A DNA stretch of 64,000 bases from Pseudomonas citronellolis (GCF_029335315.1 NZ_JARJLT010000343.1:1-64000); one strand, 5' to 3'; numbered from the stretch's first letter, positions 9,578 through 20,631 are shown. Program-made: numbers and translations. The notes: generated from the letters alone by a model not told the origin.

Positions 9578-10468
9578 ATGGGCTACCACCTCCCCCACCT
9601 GCCCTGGCTGCGCGCATTCGAAGCCGCCGCCCGGCACCTGAATTTCTCCGCAGCGGCCCACGAACTGCACCTCACCCCGGCGGCGATCAGCCAGCAGATC
9701 CGCGCCCTGGAGCACTACCTGGGGTTCCAGCTGTTCGAACGCCTGGCGCGCGGCGTGCGCCTCACCGACATGGGCAAGGCCTACCTGCCGTCGGTGCGCA
9801 AGGCCTTCGACGACCTGTCGATGTCCACCGTCGGGCTGTTCGGCAATCGCGGCGACCGCGCCCTCACCGTGCGCTCCACCGCCGCCTTCGCGGTGCTCTG
9901 GCTGGCGCCGCGCCTGCAGGGTTTCCTCGACGCCCAGCCGCACATCGAAGTGCGCCTGCTCGCCGACATCTGGGCCGACGCCCTGGGCGCCGACCAGAAC
10001 GCCATCGACATCCGCTTCGGCGACGGCCAGTGGGAGGGCTTCGATGTCGAACGAATCCGCAAGGAAGGCTCCATCCCGCTGTGCAGCCCGCAGTGGCTGG
10101 ACCGCGCCGCCTCGCCGGAAGCCCTGGCGCGCCTGGCCCAGGACAACCCGATCCACATCATGGGCTGCGAGGACCTCTGGAGCCGCTGGTTCCGCGCCGC
10201 CGGGCACAGCGACTTCCGCGCCGGCAAGGGCATCCAGGTGGACACTTCGCTCACCGCCCTGGAACTGGCCAGTGCCGGTTCCGGCTTCGCCCTGGTGCTG
10301 CGCAGCCTGGCCCAGCCGTACCTGGACAGTGGGCGCCTGGTGGCGGCCTTCCCCGGCGAGCTGCCGATCGACCAGGCGCACTACCTCCTGCTGCCGCGCG
10401 GCGGCAAGCCGCCGAGCCCGGAGGTGCTGCTGTTCCGCCAGTGGCTGCTGGCCACGGCCAACGCCTGA
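9578..10468 (+). CDS. LysR-family transcriptional regulator, GcvA-like
   Basis: An LTTR of 296 residues. An N-terminal winged helix-turn-helix (WLRAFEAAARHLNFSAAAHELHLTPAAISQQIRALE) is followed by a periplasmic-binding-like effector domain. The short HLPWLRAFEAA opening and LTDMGKAYLP wording resemble the GcvA/AmpR subgroup. I preferred ATG 9578, seven bases after TAAGG, over an upstream TTG. It faces the GMC oxidoreductase gene across 136 bases, the usual arrangement for a LysR protein controlling a divergent catabolic operon; the inducer is presumably the imported substrate or an intermediate. Confidence 0.9.
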   Translation: MGYHLPHLPWLRAFEAAARHLNFSAAAHELHLTPAAISQQIRALEHYLGFQLFERLARGVRLTDMGKAYLPSVRKAFDDLSMSTVGLFGNRGDRALTVRSTAAFAVLWLAPRLQGFLDAQPHIEVRLLADIWADALGADQNAIDIRFGDGQWEGFDVERIRKEGSIPLCSPQWLDRAASPEALARLAQDNPIHIMGCEDLWSRWFRAAGHSDFRAGKGIQVDTSLTALELASAGSGFALVLRSLAQPYLDSGRLVAAFPGELPIDQAHYLLLPRGGKPPSPEVLLFRQWLLATANA

Positions 10469-10474
10469 GACGCC

Positions 10475-12064
10475 TCAGGAAGGCTGCAGCGCGCGGCGCG
10501 TCCGGTCTTCCGCTTGCGCCTCGGAACCCGGCTGCCGCACCCAGTGCGACGTGCGCAGGCCGATGTCGGCGGACACGAAGGGCGCGCCGCCGGTGGCGCG
10601 GTAGTGCGCCAGCGCCTTGTACACCCAGGGCCCGCCCAGCAACAGGATCGGCACGTTGAGCAGCACCATCACGATGTTCGACAGGTCCGACAGGCTCCAC
10701 AGGTTGCCCAGCTCCAGCCCGGCGAGCACGGTGAGCGTGCCGAAGGGCACGAATACCAGGGCGCCGAGCGCGCGCACGGCGAAGATGAAGCGCGGCGAGC
10801 GGGAGATGAAGTTGGCGGATATCTCGGCGAACGACAGCATGCCCAGCAGCGTGGTGAAGGCGAACAGGCCGTAGCACAGGCACATCAGCACCCGCACCGC
10901 GTCGGCCAACGCCGCCGGCACCAGGCTGTGCACCGAGCCCAGGTAGAGGTTGATCTTCGAGGCGCGCAGCGAATCCCAGGCGGCGCCGTCGGTGGCGCCG
11001 GTCCACAGGTGCGCCATGACCACGATGAAACCGGTCAGGGTGCAGATCACCATGGTGTCGAAGAACACCCCCAGGCTCTGCACGAAGCCCTGCTCGCAGG
11101 GGTGGCGGTTATCGGCCACGGCGGCGGCCATGGTGATGGTGCCCTGCCCTGCCTCGTTGGACATCAGCCCGCGCTTGACCCCCTGGGCCAGCGCCGTGCC
11201 CATCGCCCCGCCGAACAGCGCGTGGGGCGCGAAGGCGCCGACCAGCACCTCGTGGAAGAAATACGGAACCAGCGGCAGGTTGATCAGGATGATCAGCAGC
11301 GACAGGCCGCAGAACAGCGCCGCCTTGAGCGGCACCAGCACGTCGGCGTAGGCCGCCACCCGGCGGATGCCGCCGAAGCAGATGAAGGCGCAGGCAGCCA
11401 CCAGGCACACGGCGATGCCGTAGTACAGCGGCGACTGCCGCGGCGCCGGCGCGCCGTTCAGGGTGTCGGCGATGGTGCCGATGGCGGTGAACACGTTGAA
11501 GGTCTGCGGCGGCACGTTGAACAGCGCGTAGGTGATGAACGCCAGCGACAGCAGGATGCCGATCCAGCGGCGGTCGCCGAGCACGCGACGGCCGTAGAAC
11601 GGCAGGCCGCCGACGAACTCGGTGCCCTTCTGCTCCTTGAACAGCTGCGCCAGCACCGACTCGACGAAGGCCGTGGCCATGCCGAAGAACGCCGCCACCC
11701 ACATCCAGAACAGCGCCCCCGGCCCGCCCACGGCGATGGCCCCGGTGATACCGACGATGTTGCCGGGCCCGGCGCGCATGGCCAGGCCGAGCATGAACGC
11801 GGTCAGCGCGCTGACCCCGCCGCGGCGCTCCTGCTGGCGCAGCATCAGCCCGACGATGCGCCGCGGGCTCGCGCCCTGGATGAAGCCGGTGCGCAAAGTG
11901 AAGTAGATACCCACGCCCACCAGCAGCAACACCGCGAAGGAAATCTGCCCGAGCAGCGGAATACCGTTGTAGAACGCGAACTGGGTCGGAAAGGCCCAGA
12001 AGAAGTCGGCCACCGGGCCGAGGAAAGCGAAGAACGCATTGATCGACTGCAACAGCGCCTGCAT
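10475..12064 (-). CDS. Amino acid carrier protein, AGCS family (alanine/glycine:cation symporter)
   Basis: A 529-residue multi-spanning inner-membrane symporter of the AGCS (AlsT/DagA) family, moving alanine or glycine with sodium or protons. Family stretches include GIYFTLRTGFIQ, FMLGLAMRAGPGNIVGITGAIAVGGPGALFWMW and MSNEAGQGT. Start ATG 12064 follows GGGAG by nine bases; a longer reading to 12115 lacks these features. It ends six bases from the convergent LysR gene, so no independent terminator fits between them. Whether it belongs functionally to the oxidoreductase cluster is unclear; it is more likely a separate amino-acid uptake gene. Confidence 0.9.
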   Translation of the reverse strand: MQALLQSINAFFAFLGPVADFFWAFPTQFAFYNGIPLLGQISFAVLLLVGVGIYFTLRTGFIQGASPRRIVGLMLRQQERRGGVSALTAFMLGLAMRAGPGNIVGITGAIAVGGPGALFWMWVAAFFGMATAFVESVLAQLFKEQKGTEFVGGLPFYGRRVLGDRRWIGILLSLAFITYALFNVPPQTFNVFTAIGTIADTLNGAPAPRQSPLYYGIAVCLVAACAFICFGGIRRVAAYADVLVPLKAALFCGLSLLIILINLPLVPYFFHEVLVGAFAPHALFGGAMGTALAQGVKRGLMSNEAGQGTITMAAAVADNRHPCEQGFVQSLGVFFDTMVICTLTGFIVVMAHLWTGATDGAAWDSLRASKINLYLGSVHSLVPAALADAVRVLMCLCYGLFAFTTLLGMLSFAEISANFISRSPRFIFAVRALGALVFVPFGTLTVLAGLELGNLWSLSDLSNIVMVLLNVPILLLGGPWVYKALAHYRATGGAPFVSADIGLRTSHWVRQPGSEAQAEDRTRRALQPS

Positions 12065-12139
12065 GGAGCCGCACTCCCGTCTGAATGGTTCCTTACCCTC
12101 GCCCCGCCCGGGCACGCGGACAATTGCCCGAAAGCGTGA

Positions 12140-12160
12140 GCGGGGTATGTCATACCCCGC
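12140..12160. repeat. Perfect 10-bp inverted repeat
   Basis: GCGGGGTATG and CATACCCCGC flank a single T. It sits between the end of the OmpA-fusion gene (12171) and the start of the AGCS symporter (12064), both on the minus strand. No U-tract follows in either direction, so it may be a weak terminator, an mRNA-stabilising stem or a dimer-binding operator for the symporter gene. Confidence 0.6.
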
Positions 12161-12170
12161 CCACTACGGC

Positions 12171-13526
12171 TCACTGCAGCACGGTGAACTCGATGCGCCG
12201 ATTGCGCGCCTTGCCTTCCTCGGTGGCGTTGTCGGCGACCGGACGGCTGCGCCCGTAGCCCTTGGCGAGCAGTTGCGCGGGGTCCACGCCCAGCTCCTGC
12301 AGGCGTGCCACCACCGCGTCGGCGCGCGCCTGGGAGACCTGCTGGTTGGTCCGCTCGTCGCCGCTGTCGTCGGTGTGCCCGCCCACTTCCACGCGGGTAC
12401 CGGCCGGCGCATGGCGGATCGCCTCGGCGGCCTGCGCCAGCACCTCGTCGCTGTCGCGGCTGATGCTGTTGGAGTTAGTGTCGAAGGTGATCCCCAGCTG
12501 GTTCAGCGCGCCCACCAGCTGGCCCCCGGTAAAACCCGGCTTGAGCTCGGCCAGGGCGGCCAGGGCGCGGTTCCACAGCCCGAGGAACTCGAAGCCACCG
12601 AAGCTGGCGCGGAGCTTTTCCGAGATGTCGATGCGCTGCGAATCGGTCAGCGCGGTGCTGTCCACGCGGATGCGCTCGCCGTTGAAACCCAGCTTGAGGC
12701 CGTCGACCTTGAGCTGCGGCAGCAACGCGAGCAGGCCGTCGAGCCAGGCGGCTGGCGAGGTGCCACCCTTCACGCTGACGTCACCGCTGATGTTCTCGGC
12801 GCCGTAGGCGGCCTTCAGGCCCTCCAGCAGGCGGGCACGCTCGTCGATGCTGGCGAGCTGGCCATTGATGACGACCTTGCCGGCACGGTTGTCGAGCATC
12901 AGCCGCGGCAGCTCCTTGGCCACCTCCGCCGGCGCTTCGTTCTTGACCGGCGGGGCCGCCACCACCTCGGCAGGCTGATGATTGCCGATGCACTGGCGCA
13001 GCAGCAGCGAAGCCGCCACCAGCAACAACAGCAGCAGCAACCACCACCAGCGCCTGGCCCCGGACTTGCGGGCGGCAACGACCGGCGCCGACGCGCCGCG
13101 CAGGGTCGGCAGCAGCGCGCTGACACCGGCCATCGTGCCCAGCAGGCCGGCCGGTGCGGCGTCGATCAGGCTGCCGTTCGCGTTGAAGCCGGCGAACAGT
13201 TTCGGCAGCAGGCTGCCGATGGCCGCGGCGGGCTTGCCGGCCGGCAGATCGAGTACCCGTCCGATGGCGTCCAGCGTGCCGGAGCCCAGCACACGCTCGA
13301 CCTGGGCGCCGTCCAGTTCCTGGCGGCTGTCGCCGCTGAGCCAGCCCTGCACCAGGCCGCCCAGGCCCTTATCGTGCAGGCGCTGCACGAAGCCGAGCAC
13401 ACCGCCCTGGCCCTCATCGAAGATCAGGTGGCCGAGAATACCGAGCAACTTGCCCGAAGCATCCGCACTCATGGCGAAGCGACGGGAAACTTCCTCGACA
13501 AGTTGCCCCACGAACTCGTTTTGCAT
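12171..13526 (-). CDS. YidB-like / BON-like / OmpA peptidoglycan-binding fusion protein
   Basis: A 451-residue protein with an unusual order of parts. Residues about 1-145 resemble the cytoplasmic YidB/DUF937 family (Gly/Leu-rich, LLGILGHLI, GTLDAIGRVL). A single membrane helix follows at about 155-175 (WWWLLLLLLLVAASLLL). The middle portion (about 205-320) has BON-like wording such as KVVINGQLASIDERARLLEGL. The C-terminal 120 residues form an OmpA domain, seen as ITFDTNSNSI, VGGHTDDSGDERTNQQVSQARADAV and GYGRSRPVADN. The OmpA part should bind peptidoglycan in the periplasm while the N-terminus is cytoplasmic. Start ATG 13526 is preferred because earlier in-frame codons look non-coding; its ribosome site is weak. 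Function unknown. Confidence 0.8.
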   Translation of the reverse strand: MQNEFVGQLVEEVSRRFAMSADASGKLLGILGHLIFDEGQGGVLGFVQRLHDKGLGGLVQGWLSGDSRQELDGAQVERVLGSGTLDAIGRVLDLPAGKPAAAIGSLLPKLFAGFNANGSLIDAAPAGLLGTMAGVSALLPTLRGASAPVVAARKSGARRWWWLLLLLLLVAASLLLRQCIGNHQPAEVVAAPPVKNEAPAEVAKELPRLMLDNRAGKVVINGQLASIDERARLLEGLKAAYGAENISGDVSVKGGTSPAAWLDGLLALLPQLKVDGLKLGFNGERIRVDSTALTDSQRIDISEKLRASFGGFEFLGLWNRALAALAELKPGFTGGQLVGALNQLGITFDTNSNSISRDSDEVLAQAAEAIRHAPAGTRVEVGGHTDDSGDERTNQQVSQARADAVVARLQELGVDPAQLLAKGYGRSRPVADNATEEGKARNRRIEFTVLQ

Positions 13527-13834
13527 GATCGAATAATCCACAGAAATACGGCTAGAACCCGTGCCCAGGCTTGCACCAGGCACGCTGTCGCCCCGCTCGC
13601 CGCCTTGCGCGGCGCCCTTGCGGAAGCCCGGCCATGACAGCAAAGGGCCCCCACCGCGACCTATAGGGACAATCCGAATCGCCGCTCCACGCGCCCTGAA
13701 AACGCCCCTCCAGGCAGCCGCAGCCCGAGCGCGGAAGCGTCCCACAGCCGCTGGCGGCACCCCCTCATTCCCCTTCGGGCAGCGGCCTGCGAGCCTCGCC
13801 CAGGTACCTTCCGCCGCTTCCGCAAGGACCTCCC
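13527..13834. other. Divergent intergenic region, 308 bp
   Basis: This separates the OmpA-fusion gene (leftward) from the DUF3828 gene (rightward). The only clear signal is AAGGA just before the DUF3828 start. A possible -10 (TATAGG on the minus strand near 13660) has no convincing -35. No conserved coding frame or RNA gene was recognised. Confidence 0.5.
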
Positions 13835-14395
13835 ATGCAGCGCAGCCGCCCGGCGACACCCGCCCCCACCGGAAAACCGTGGCGACCTGTCGTCGCCCTG
13901 GCGCTGCTGCTGCTTACCGATCTGGCCACGGCTGGCCCGAGCGATAGCGCGGCAATAAAGGCGTCGGTGGAAGGCTTCGTCCGCCAGCTGTATCGCGGCT
14001 ACCGCCTGAACGGCAAACCTCCGCGCCTGCACGAAGCGCGCGCCGGCGCCTGGCTGAGCGATGCGCTGCGCAAGGCGATTGCCGACAACCGCGTGGCGTT
14101 GCACGGCGAGCCGGGGCTGCTGCAGGTGGACCCGCTGTGCGCCTGCCAGCAGCACGACCTCAGGCTCGAAACCCTGGATGTCAGCGCCGAAGGTCCGGGA
14201 CGCGCCAGGGCCAGCGTCACCTTCGTCAACCAGGAGTGGCGGCGGACCGTGCAGCTACGCCTGCAGAAAAGCGGCGGCAGCTGGCGCCTGGACGACCTCG
14301 CGCAGCCGACCATGCCGAGCCTGCGCCAGGCGCTGGAGCGGGAGACCCGGCAGGCCATCTCGGCCGACTACGTCTGCGGCAGGGGCGCGCACTGA
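13835..14395 (+). CDS. Secreted DUF3828-like protein
   Basis: A 186-residue protein with an N-terminal signal peptide (basic start, then VVALALLLLTDLATAG, cleavage likely near residue 33). The mature part resembles DUF3828/YbjP-YqhG-type proteins, with a GFVRQLYRGYRL helix near the start and a beta-rich C-terminus (ASVTFVNQEW, GGSWRLDDL). Cysteines occur at CACQ and near the end (YVCG). ATG 13835 follows AAGGA by six bases. It probably acts in the periplasm, but its role is unknown. Confidence 0.75.
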   Translation: MQRSRPATPAPTGKPWRPVVALALLLLTDLATAGPSDSAAIKASVEGFVRQLYRGYRLNGKPPRLHEARAGAWLSDALRKAIADNRVALHGEPGLLQVDPLCACQQHDLRLETLDVSAEGPGRARASVTFVNQEWRRTVQLRLQKSGGSWRLDDLAQPTMPSLRQALERETRQAISADYVCGRGAH

Positions 14396-14418
14396 GCGGG
14401 GAGTGTTCCCCGGAAACG

Positions 14419-14448
14419 AAAAAAGGCTGCCCTGAGGCAGCCTTTTTT
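14419..14448. terminator. Bidirectional rho-independent terminator
   Basis: Arms AAAAAAGGCTGCC and GGCAGCCTTTTTT surround CTGA. It can end the DUF3828 gene on the plus strand and the tRNA operon on the minus strand. Confidence 0.85.
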
Positions 14449-14474
14449 CTGGGGTCCACCGTGGTGAACCGGAT

Positions 14475-14550
<76 letters not shown>

Positions 14551-14607
14551 ATCGACTCTTTTGCCCCCTTCGACTGGCGCCGAAGGCAAACGAAACGCTG
14601 AAACGAA

Positions 14608-14635
14608 AGAAGGCTGCCCTGCGGCAACCTTCTTC
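14608..14635 (-). terminator. Hairpin between two tRNA-Gly copies
   Basis: Arms AAGAAGG(C)TGCC and GGCA(A)CCTTCTT around CTGC, with one mismatch. It resembles a weak terminator or processing stem inside the tRNA operon and is similar in sequence to the stronger terminator at 14419. Confidence 0.6.
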
Positions 14636-14661
14636 CCGTGGCCCACCGAGGTGGGCCGAAT

Positions 14662-14737
<76 letters not shown>

Positions 14738-14822
14738 ATCAACTTTCTTGCAACCTCTGGCTTGCGCCGGAGGATAACGCCATTTCATCTTTCGCTCACC
14801 GCCTGGGCGATGAACGAGAATT

Positions 14823-14898
<76 letters not shown>

Positions 14899-14900
14899 AA

Positions 14901-14976
14901 TGGCGTCCCCTAGGGGACTCGAACCCCTGTTACCGCCGTGAAAGGGCGGTGTCCTAGGCCACTAGACGAAGGGGAC
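14901..14976 (-). tRNA. tRNA-Glu (TTC)
   Basis: A 76-base cloverleaf with acceptor arms GTCCCCT/AGGGGAC, T-arm AGGGGTTCGAGTCCCCT and anticodon loop CTTTCAC (TTC). CCA is encoded. It is the promoter-proximal gene of the Glu-Gly-Gly-Gly operon. Confidence 0.96.
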
Positions 14977-15048
14977 GTGGCTCGGAACTTACAACGTTCT
15001 TACCGCTTCTTCGCGCCGCCTTTCAGCTTTCGCGTCGAAGTGGCGCGC

Positions 15049-15077
15049 ATTCTAGGGAGCCTTTGGAGGGGCGTCAA
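15049..15077 (-). promoter_or_regulatory. Sigma-70 promoter of the Glu-Gly tRNA operon
   Basis: On the minus strand TTGACG, 17 bases, then TAGAAT, followed directly by the GC discriminator GCGCGCC typical of stringently controlled stable-RNA promoters. An A/T-rich stretch upstream (about 15088-15112) could be an UP element. Confidence 0.85.
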
Positions 15078-15192
15078 CCCTTCTGGAAAATATTTTTTAA
15101 ATCAAAGACTTCTGGTCAAAATTTACGCCCCCGCTATGAGCAGTGTCAGCAAGCCATTACACTCGGGAAAAATCCTTCAGGGAGTTTCCAAG

Positions 15193-15960
15193 GTGTCGCC
15201 ACTCGTCATCACCGCCCTGGTCGTCGCCGGCATCGTAATCCTGATAGCCATCGTCTTCATCAACCAGCAGCTGGAAAACCGCAAGTTGGAGAAGGCCCGG
15301 GAGAAGGCCGACCTGCAGGATCGCTTCCGCCGCTGCGGCGCCATCGCCGAAAGCCTGCCGGGCCAGTTCATCTCCGCCGACCTCAAGCTGCTGCTCAGCC
15401 GCTTCGAGCTGGGCCTGGGCGAGCGCCTGCTGAAACTGGAGAAGACGCCCCAGGTCGCCGAGCGCGTCGCCGAACTCCGGCAACTGGTCGGCCAGGGCAG
15501 CGCCATCCCGGTACGCAACGCCCCGCAACTGATCCTCACCGAAGCCAAGGCCAAGGAAGTGCGTTTCCTCTTCGAAGGCCTGCACGCGCAGATCACCCGC
15601 TTCGCCCAGGACGGCGAGCTGCCGCGCAACGACGCCCAGCGCTGGCTGAAGGAAATCCGCCACCTGCTCACCCAGCTACATATAGAGTTCTTCACCAACA
15701 TCGGCCAGCAGGCCCTGCAGCAGGGGCAGGCGCGCCAGGCCCGACTGGCCTTCGAGCGCGGCGTGCAGTACCTGCAGAAGCAACCGGACCTGGGGCGCTA
15801 CCAGGCGCAGCTGCAACAGATGGAGCAACAGCTCAACCGCGCCAACGCCCTGGTGCTGGAAACCAGCGCGCCCTCCCCGGAGGAGCACACCGAGCTGACC
15901 GACGGTCTGAGCGCCCTGGAAACCGACGACATCTGGAAGAAGAAGAATCTCTACGACTGA
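15193..15960 (+). CDS. Membrane-anchored coiled-coil protein of unknown function
   Basis: A 255-residue protein with one N-terminal membrane helix (LVITALVVAGIVILIAIVFI) and a long, mostly helical charged region rich in Leu, Gln, Arg and Glu. The orientation would place the body in the cytoplasm or periplasm, undecided. I chose GTG 15193 because AGGGAG sits about eight bases upstream; the in-frame ATG at 15136 lacks a ribosome site. It precedes the glutathione S-transferase gene by 10 bases and is probably cotranscribed. I do not recognise a functional domain. Confidence 0.75.
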   Translation: MSPLVITALVVAGIVILIAIVFINQQLENRKLEKAREKADLQDRFRRCGAIAESLPGQFISADLKLLLSRFELGLGERLLKLEKTPQVAERVAELRQLVGQGSAIPVRNAPQLILTEAKAKEVRFLFEGLHAQITRFAQDGELPRNDAQRWLKEIRHLLTQLHIEFFTNIGQQALQQGQARQARLAFERGVQYLQKQPDLGRYQAQLQQMEQQLNRANALVLETSAPSPEEHTELTDGLSALETDDIWKKKNLYD

Positions 15961-15970
15961 GGAGACCCGC

Positions 15971-16648
15971 ATGAGCCTGACCCTCTACGGTGCCGCGCTT
16001 TCCCCCTTCGTCCGCAAGGTCCGCCTGTTCCTCGGCGAGAAAGGCCTGGACTACCAACTGGAGAACGTCGACCCGTTCAACCAGCCGGACTGGTATGCCG
16101 AGCTCAACCCGCTGCGACGCATTCCGGCGCTGCGCGACGGTGACATCGCCCTGGCCGACTCCAGCGTCATCTGCCACTACCTGGAAGAACGCGACCCCGG
16201 GCTCGCCCCCCTCTGCGGACAGGGCGCGCTGTCCCGCGCACGGGTCAACTGGCTGGAAAAGTACGCCGACTATGAAGTGGCCCCTCTGGCCACCTTCACC
16301 GTGTTCCGCAACCGCCTGCTGAAACCGCTGATGGGCAAGCTGTGCGACGAGGCTGCGGTGAAAGGCGCGATGCTGGAGAAACTGCCGCAGCACTTCGACT
16401 ACCTGGAAGGTTGCCTGGCCGGCGTGGACTATTTCGTCGACGACAGTTTCAGCCTGGCCGACATCGCCGTCGCCAGCCAACTGGTGAACATGCGCCACGG
16501 CGGCGAGGGCCTGGACGCACAGCGCTGGCCGCGCCTGGCCGCGCACTTCGAGCGGGTGCTGCAACGCCCTGCCCTGCTGGGCATCCTCGAAGGCGAAGGA
16601 CGGATCATCGACAAGATTCGCGCGCGCATCGCCCAAACCCCGGCCTGA
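15971..16648 (+). CDS. Glutathione S-transferase family protein
   Basis: A 225-residue GST. The thioredoxin-like N-terminal domain is visible as LTLYGAALSPFVRKVRLFLGEKGLDYQ, then LNPLRRIPALRDGDIALADSSVICHYLEE, which matches the glutathione-binding cis-proline and Asp-Ser elements. The C-terminal all-helical domain contains FSLADIAVASQL, the conserved N-capping box. The substrate is unknown; GSTs conjugate or reduce electrophiles and peroxides in the cytosol. GAGGAG before ATG is a good ribosome site. Confidence 0.92.
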   Translation: MSLTLYGAALSPFVRKVRLFLGEKGLDYQLENVDPFNQPDWYAELNPLRRIPALRDGDIALADSSVICHYLEERDPGLAPLCGQGALSRARVNWLEKYADYEVAPLATFTVFRNRLLKPLMGKLCDEAAVKGAMLEKLPQHFDYLEGCLAGVDYFVDDSFSLADIAVASQLVNMRHGGEGLDAQRWPRLAAHFERVLQRPALLGILEGEGRIIDKIRARIAQTPA

Positions 16649-16665
16649 GCCCAGCCACCCAAACG

Positions 16666-16702
16666 AAAACGCCGCTTCCCCGGCCGGGGAAACGGCGTTT
16701 TT
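16666..16702. terminator. Rho-independent terminator between GST and fRMsr genes
   Basis: A long hairpin with arms AAAACGCCG and CGGCGTTTTTT around a TTCCCCGG/CCGGGGAA inner stem. It can serve the convergent GST and sulfoxide reductase transcripts. Confidence 0.85.
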
Positions 16703-16717
16703 TCATGCAGTCCGCCT

Positions 16718-16765
16718 GTAGGAGCGCGCCGCCCGCGATCGCGGGCATGGCCCGCGTCCACGCAG
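16718..16765. repeat. Pseudomonas REP-like extragenic repeat
   Basis: Begins GTAGGAGCGCGC and contains the CCCGCGATCGCGGG core and GCATGGC. It shares GGAGCG, CCCGCGAT and CATGGC blocks with the elements at 41855 and 59089. Confidence 0.7.
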
Positions 16766-16776
16766 CGATCACACCA

Positions 16777-17259
16777 TCAGCAATCGCTCAGGCGCAGGAA
16801 GATCGCCGCCAGGCGCTCGATGCCGGCCTGGTCCTCGGCGCTGAAGCGGCCGACGCTCGGGCTGTCGAGATCGAGCACGCCGATCAGCCGGCCGTCCTTG
16901 AGCAGCGGCACCACCAGCTCGCTGTTGGAAGCGCTGTCGCAGGCGATGTGCCCGGGGAAGGCGTGCACATCTTCCACCCGCTGGGTCTCGCGGGTACGCG
17001 CGGCGGCGCCGCAGACGCCCTTGCTGAACGGAATCCGCACACAGGCGACCTTGCCCTGGAACGGGCCGAGCACCAGCTCCTCATTCTTGTTCAGGTAGAA
17101 GCCGGCCCAGTTCAGGTCGCCCAGCTCATGGAACAGGAAAGCGGAAAACTGCGAGGCGTTGGCGATGAAGTCGCGTTCGTCGGCGAACAGCGCTTCGGCC
17201 TGCGCCGCCAGCAGCGCGTAGCCATCCAGCCCGGCGCCGGTTTGTTGCAGATCGATCAT
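16777..17259 (-). CDS. msrC: Free methionine-(R)-sulfoxide reductase (GAF domain)
   Basis: A 160-residue single GAF-domain enzyme that reduces free methionine-R-sulfoxide in the cytosol. The three expected cysteines are present, in VACVRIPF, KGVCGAA and HIACDSASNSE, and the C-terminal LIGVLDLDSPSVGRF matches the family. The start at 17259 overlaps the upstream DUF815 ATPase gene by 4 bases. Together with the nearby msrB and gpx, it makes this stretch rich in oxidative-damage repair genes. Confidence 0.92.
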   Translation of the reverse strand: MIDLQQTGAGLDGYALLAAQAEALFADERDFIANASQFSAFLFHELGDLNWAGFYLNKNEELVLGPFQGKVACVRIPFSKGVCGAAARTRETQRVEDVHAFPGHIACDSASNSELVVPLLKDGRLIGVLDLDSPSVGRFSAEDQAGIERLAAIFLRLSDC

Positions 17260-18161
17260 GGTTGTTTTCCTTCGAGCAATTGTCGGCCCACCCAGTAGCG
17301 GGCGAATTGATAGGCGCAACGGCCGTTGCGGTTGCCGCGCCCAAGGGCCCAGCGGATGGCTTCCCTCTCCAGCGCCTCGTCCCAGGCGTACGCCAGGCCG
17401 GACTTGCCGGCCAGCACCTGTACCCAGTGCCGCACCACGTCGAGGAAGTGCTCCTGGGTGAAGGGGTAGAAGGACAGCCACAGGCCAAAGCGGTCGGACA
17501 GGGCGATCTTGTCCTCCACCGCCTCGCTGGGATGCAGCTCGCCATCGACCGTCTTCCAGTTGTCGTTGTCGCTCTGCTTCTCCGAGACCAGGTGGCGGCG
17601 GTTGGAGGTGGCGTACAGCAGCACGTTGTCCGGGGCCTGCTCCAGCGAGCCGTCAAGCACGCTCTTGAGCACCCGGTAGTCGCCCTCGCCGGCGTCGAAC
17701 GAAAGGTCGTCGCAGAACAGCACGAAGCGCTGCGGCAAGCCCTGCAGCTGCTCCACCACGCGCGGCAGGTCGGCCAGGTGGTCGCGCTCGATCTCGATCA
17801 GGCGCAACCCGGCGCCAGCCAGCTCGGCCAGCAGCGCACGCACCAGCGACGACTTGCCGGTACCGCGCGCGCCCCACAGCAAGGCGTGGTTGGCCGGTTG
17901 GCTGGCGACGAACTGACGGGTGTTGCGAGCCAGCTGCTCGCGCTGCTTGTCCACCCCGAGCAGATCGTCCAGGCGCAGGTCGAGGCTCACCTGCAGCGCC
18001 TGCAGGTAGCCGCTGCGACCGTCACGGTGCCAGCGCGCGGCCAGGCAGCGCTGCCAGTCGATGGGCGAACGCACGGCCGGCAGCAACGGCTCCAGGCGGG
18101 CCAGCACGCTTTCGGCGCGGGCCAGGAAATCATTCAGTCGGGAATCCACCGCACTCTCCAT
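17256..18161 (-). CDS. DUF815 AAA-type ATPase
   Basis: A 301-residue P-loop ATPase. Walker A is LLWGARGTGKSSLVRALL and Walker B is FVLFCDDLSF; ATSNRRHL fits sensor 1, and a helical C-terminal lid ends the protein. DUF815 proteins are widespread AAA+ enzymes without an agreed biochemical role. ATG 18161 gives family length. It is translationally coupled to the fRMsr gene by an ATGA overlap and is divergent from the SagS gene. A chaperone-like or remodelling role is only a guess. Confidence 0.85.
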   Translation of the reverse strand: MESAVDSRLNDFLARAESVLARLEPLLPAVRSPIDWQRCLAARWHRDGRSGYLQALQVSLDLRLDDLLGVDKQREQLARNTRQFVASQPANHALLWGARGTGKSSLVRALLAELAGAGLRLIEIERDHLADLPRVVEQLQGLPQRFVLFCDDLSFDAGEGDYRVLKSVLDGSLEQAPDNVLLYATSNRRHLVSEKQSDNDNWKTVDGELHPSEAVEDKIALSDRFGLWLSFYPFTQEHFLDVVRHWVQVLAGKSGLAYAWDEALEREAIRWALGRGNRNGRCAYQFARYWVGRQLLEGKQP

Positions 18162-18306
18162 CCTCGGTACCGGCCCAGGAATATTCAGCCTGCGCACGCA
18201 GTTTTCCAGTCATATCACACAGATGGCACGCCCCCTGCCGACAGCTCATCGGCTTGGGCTATGCTAGGCGCCAGGAAAGCCCCTTCGAGGCGAAGTACCG
18301 CACCTC

Positions 18307-20627
<2,321 letters not shown>

Positions 20628-20631
<4 letters not shown>

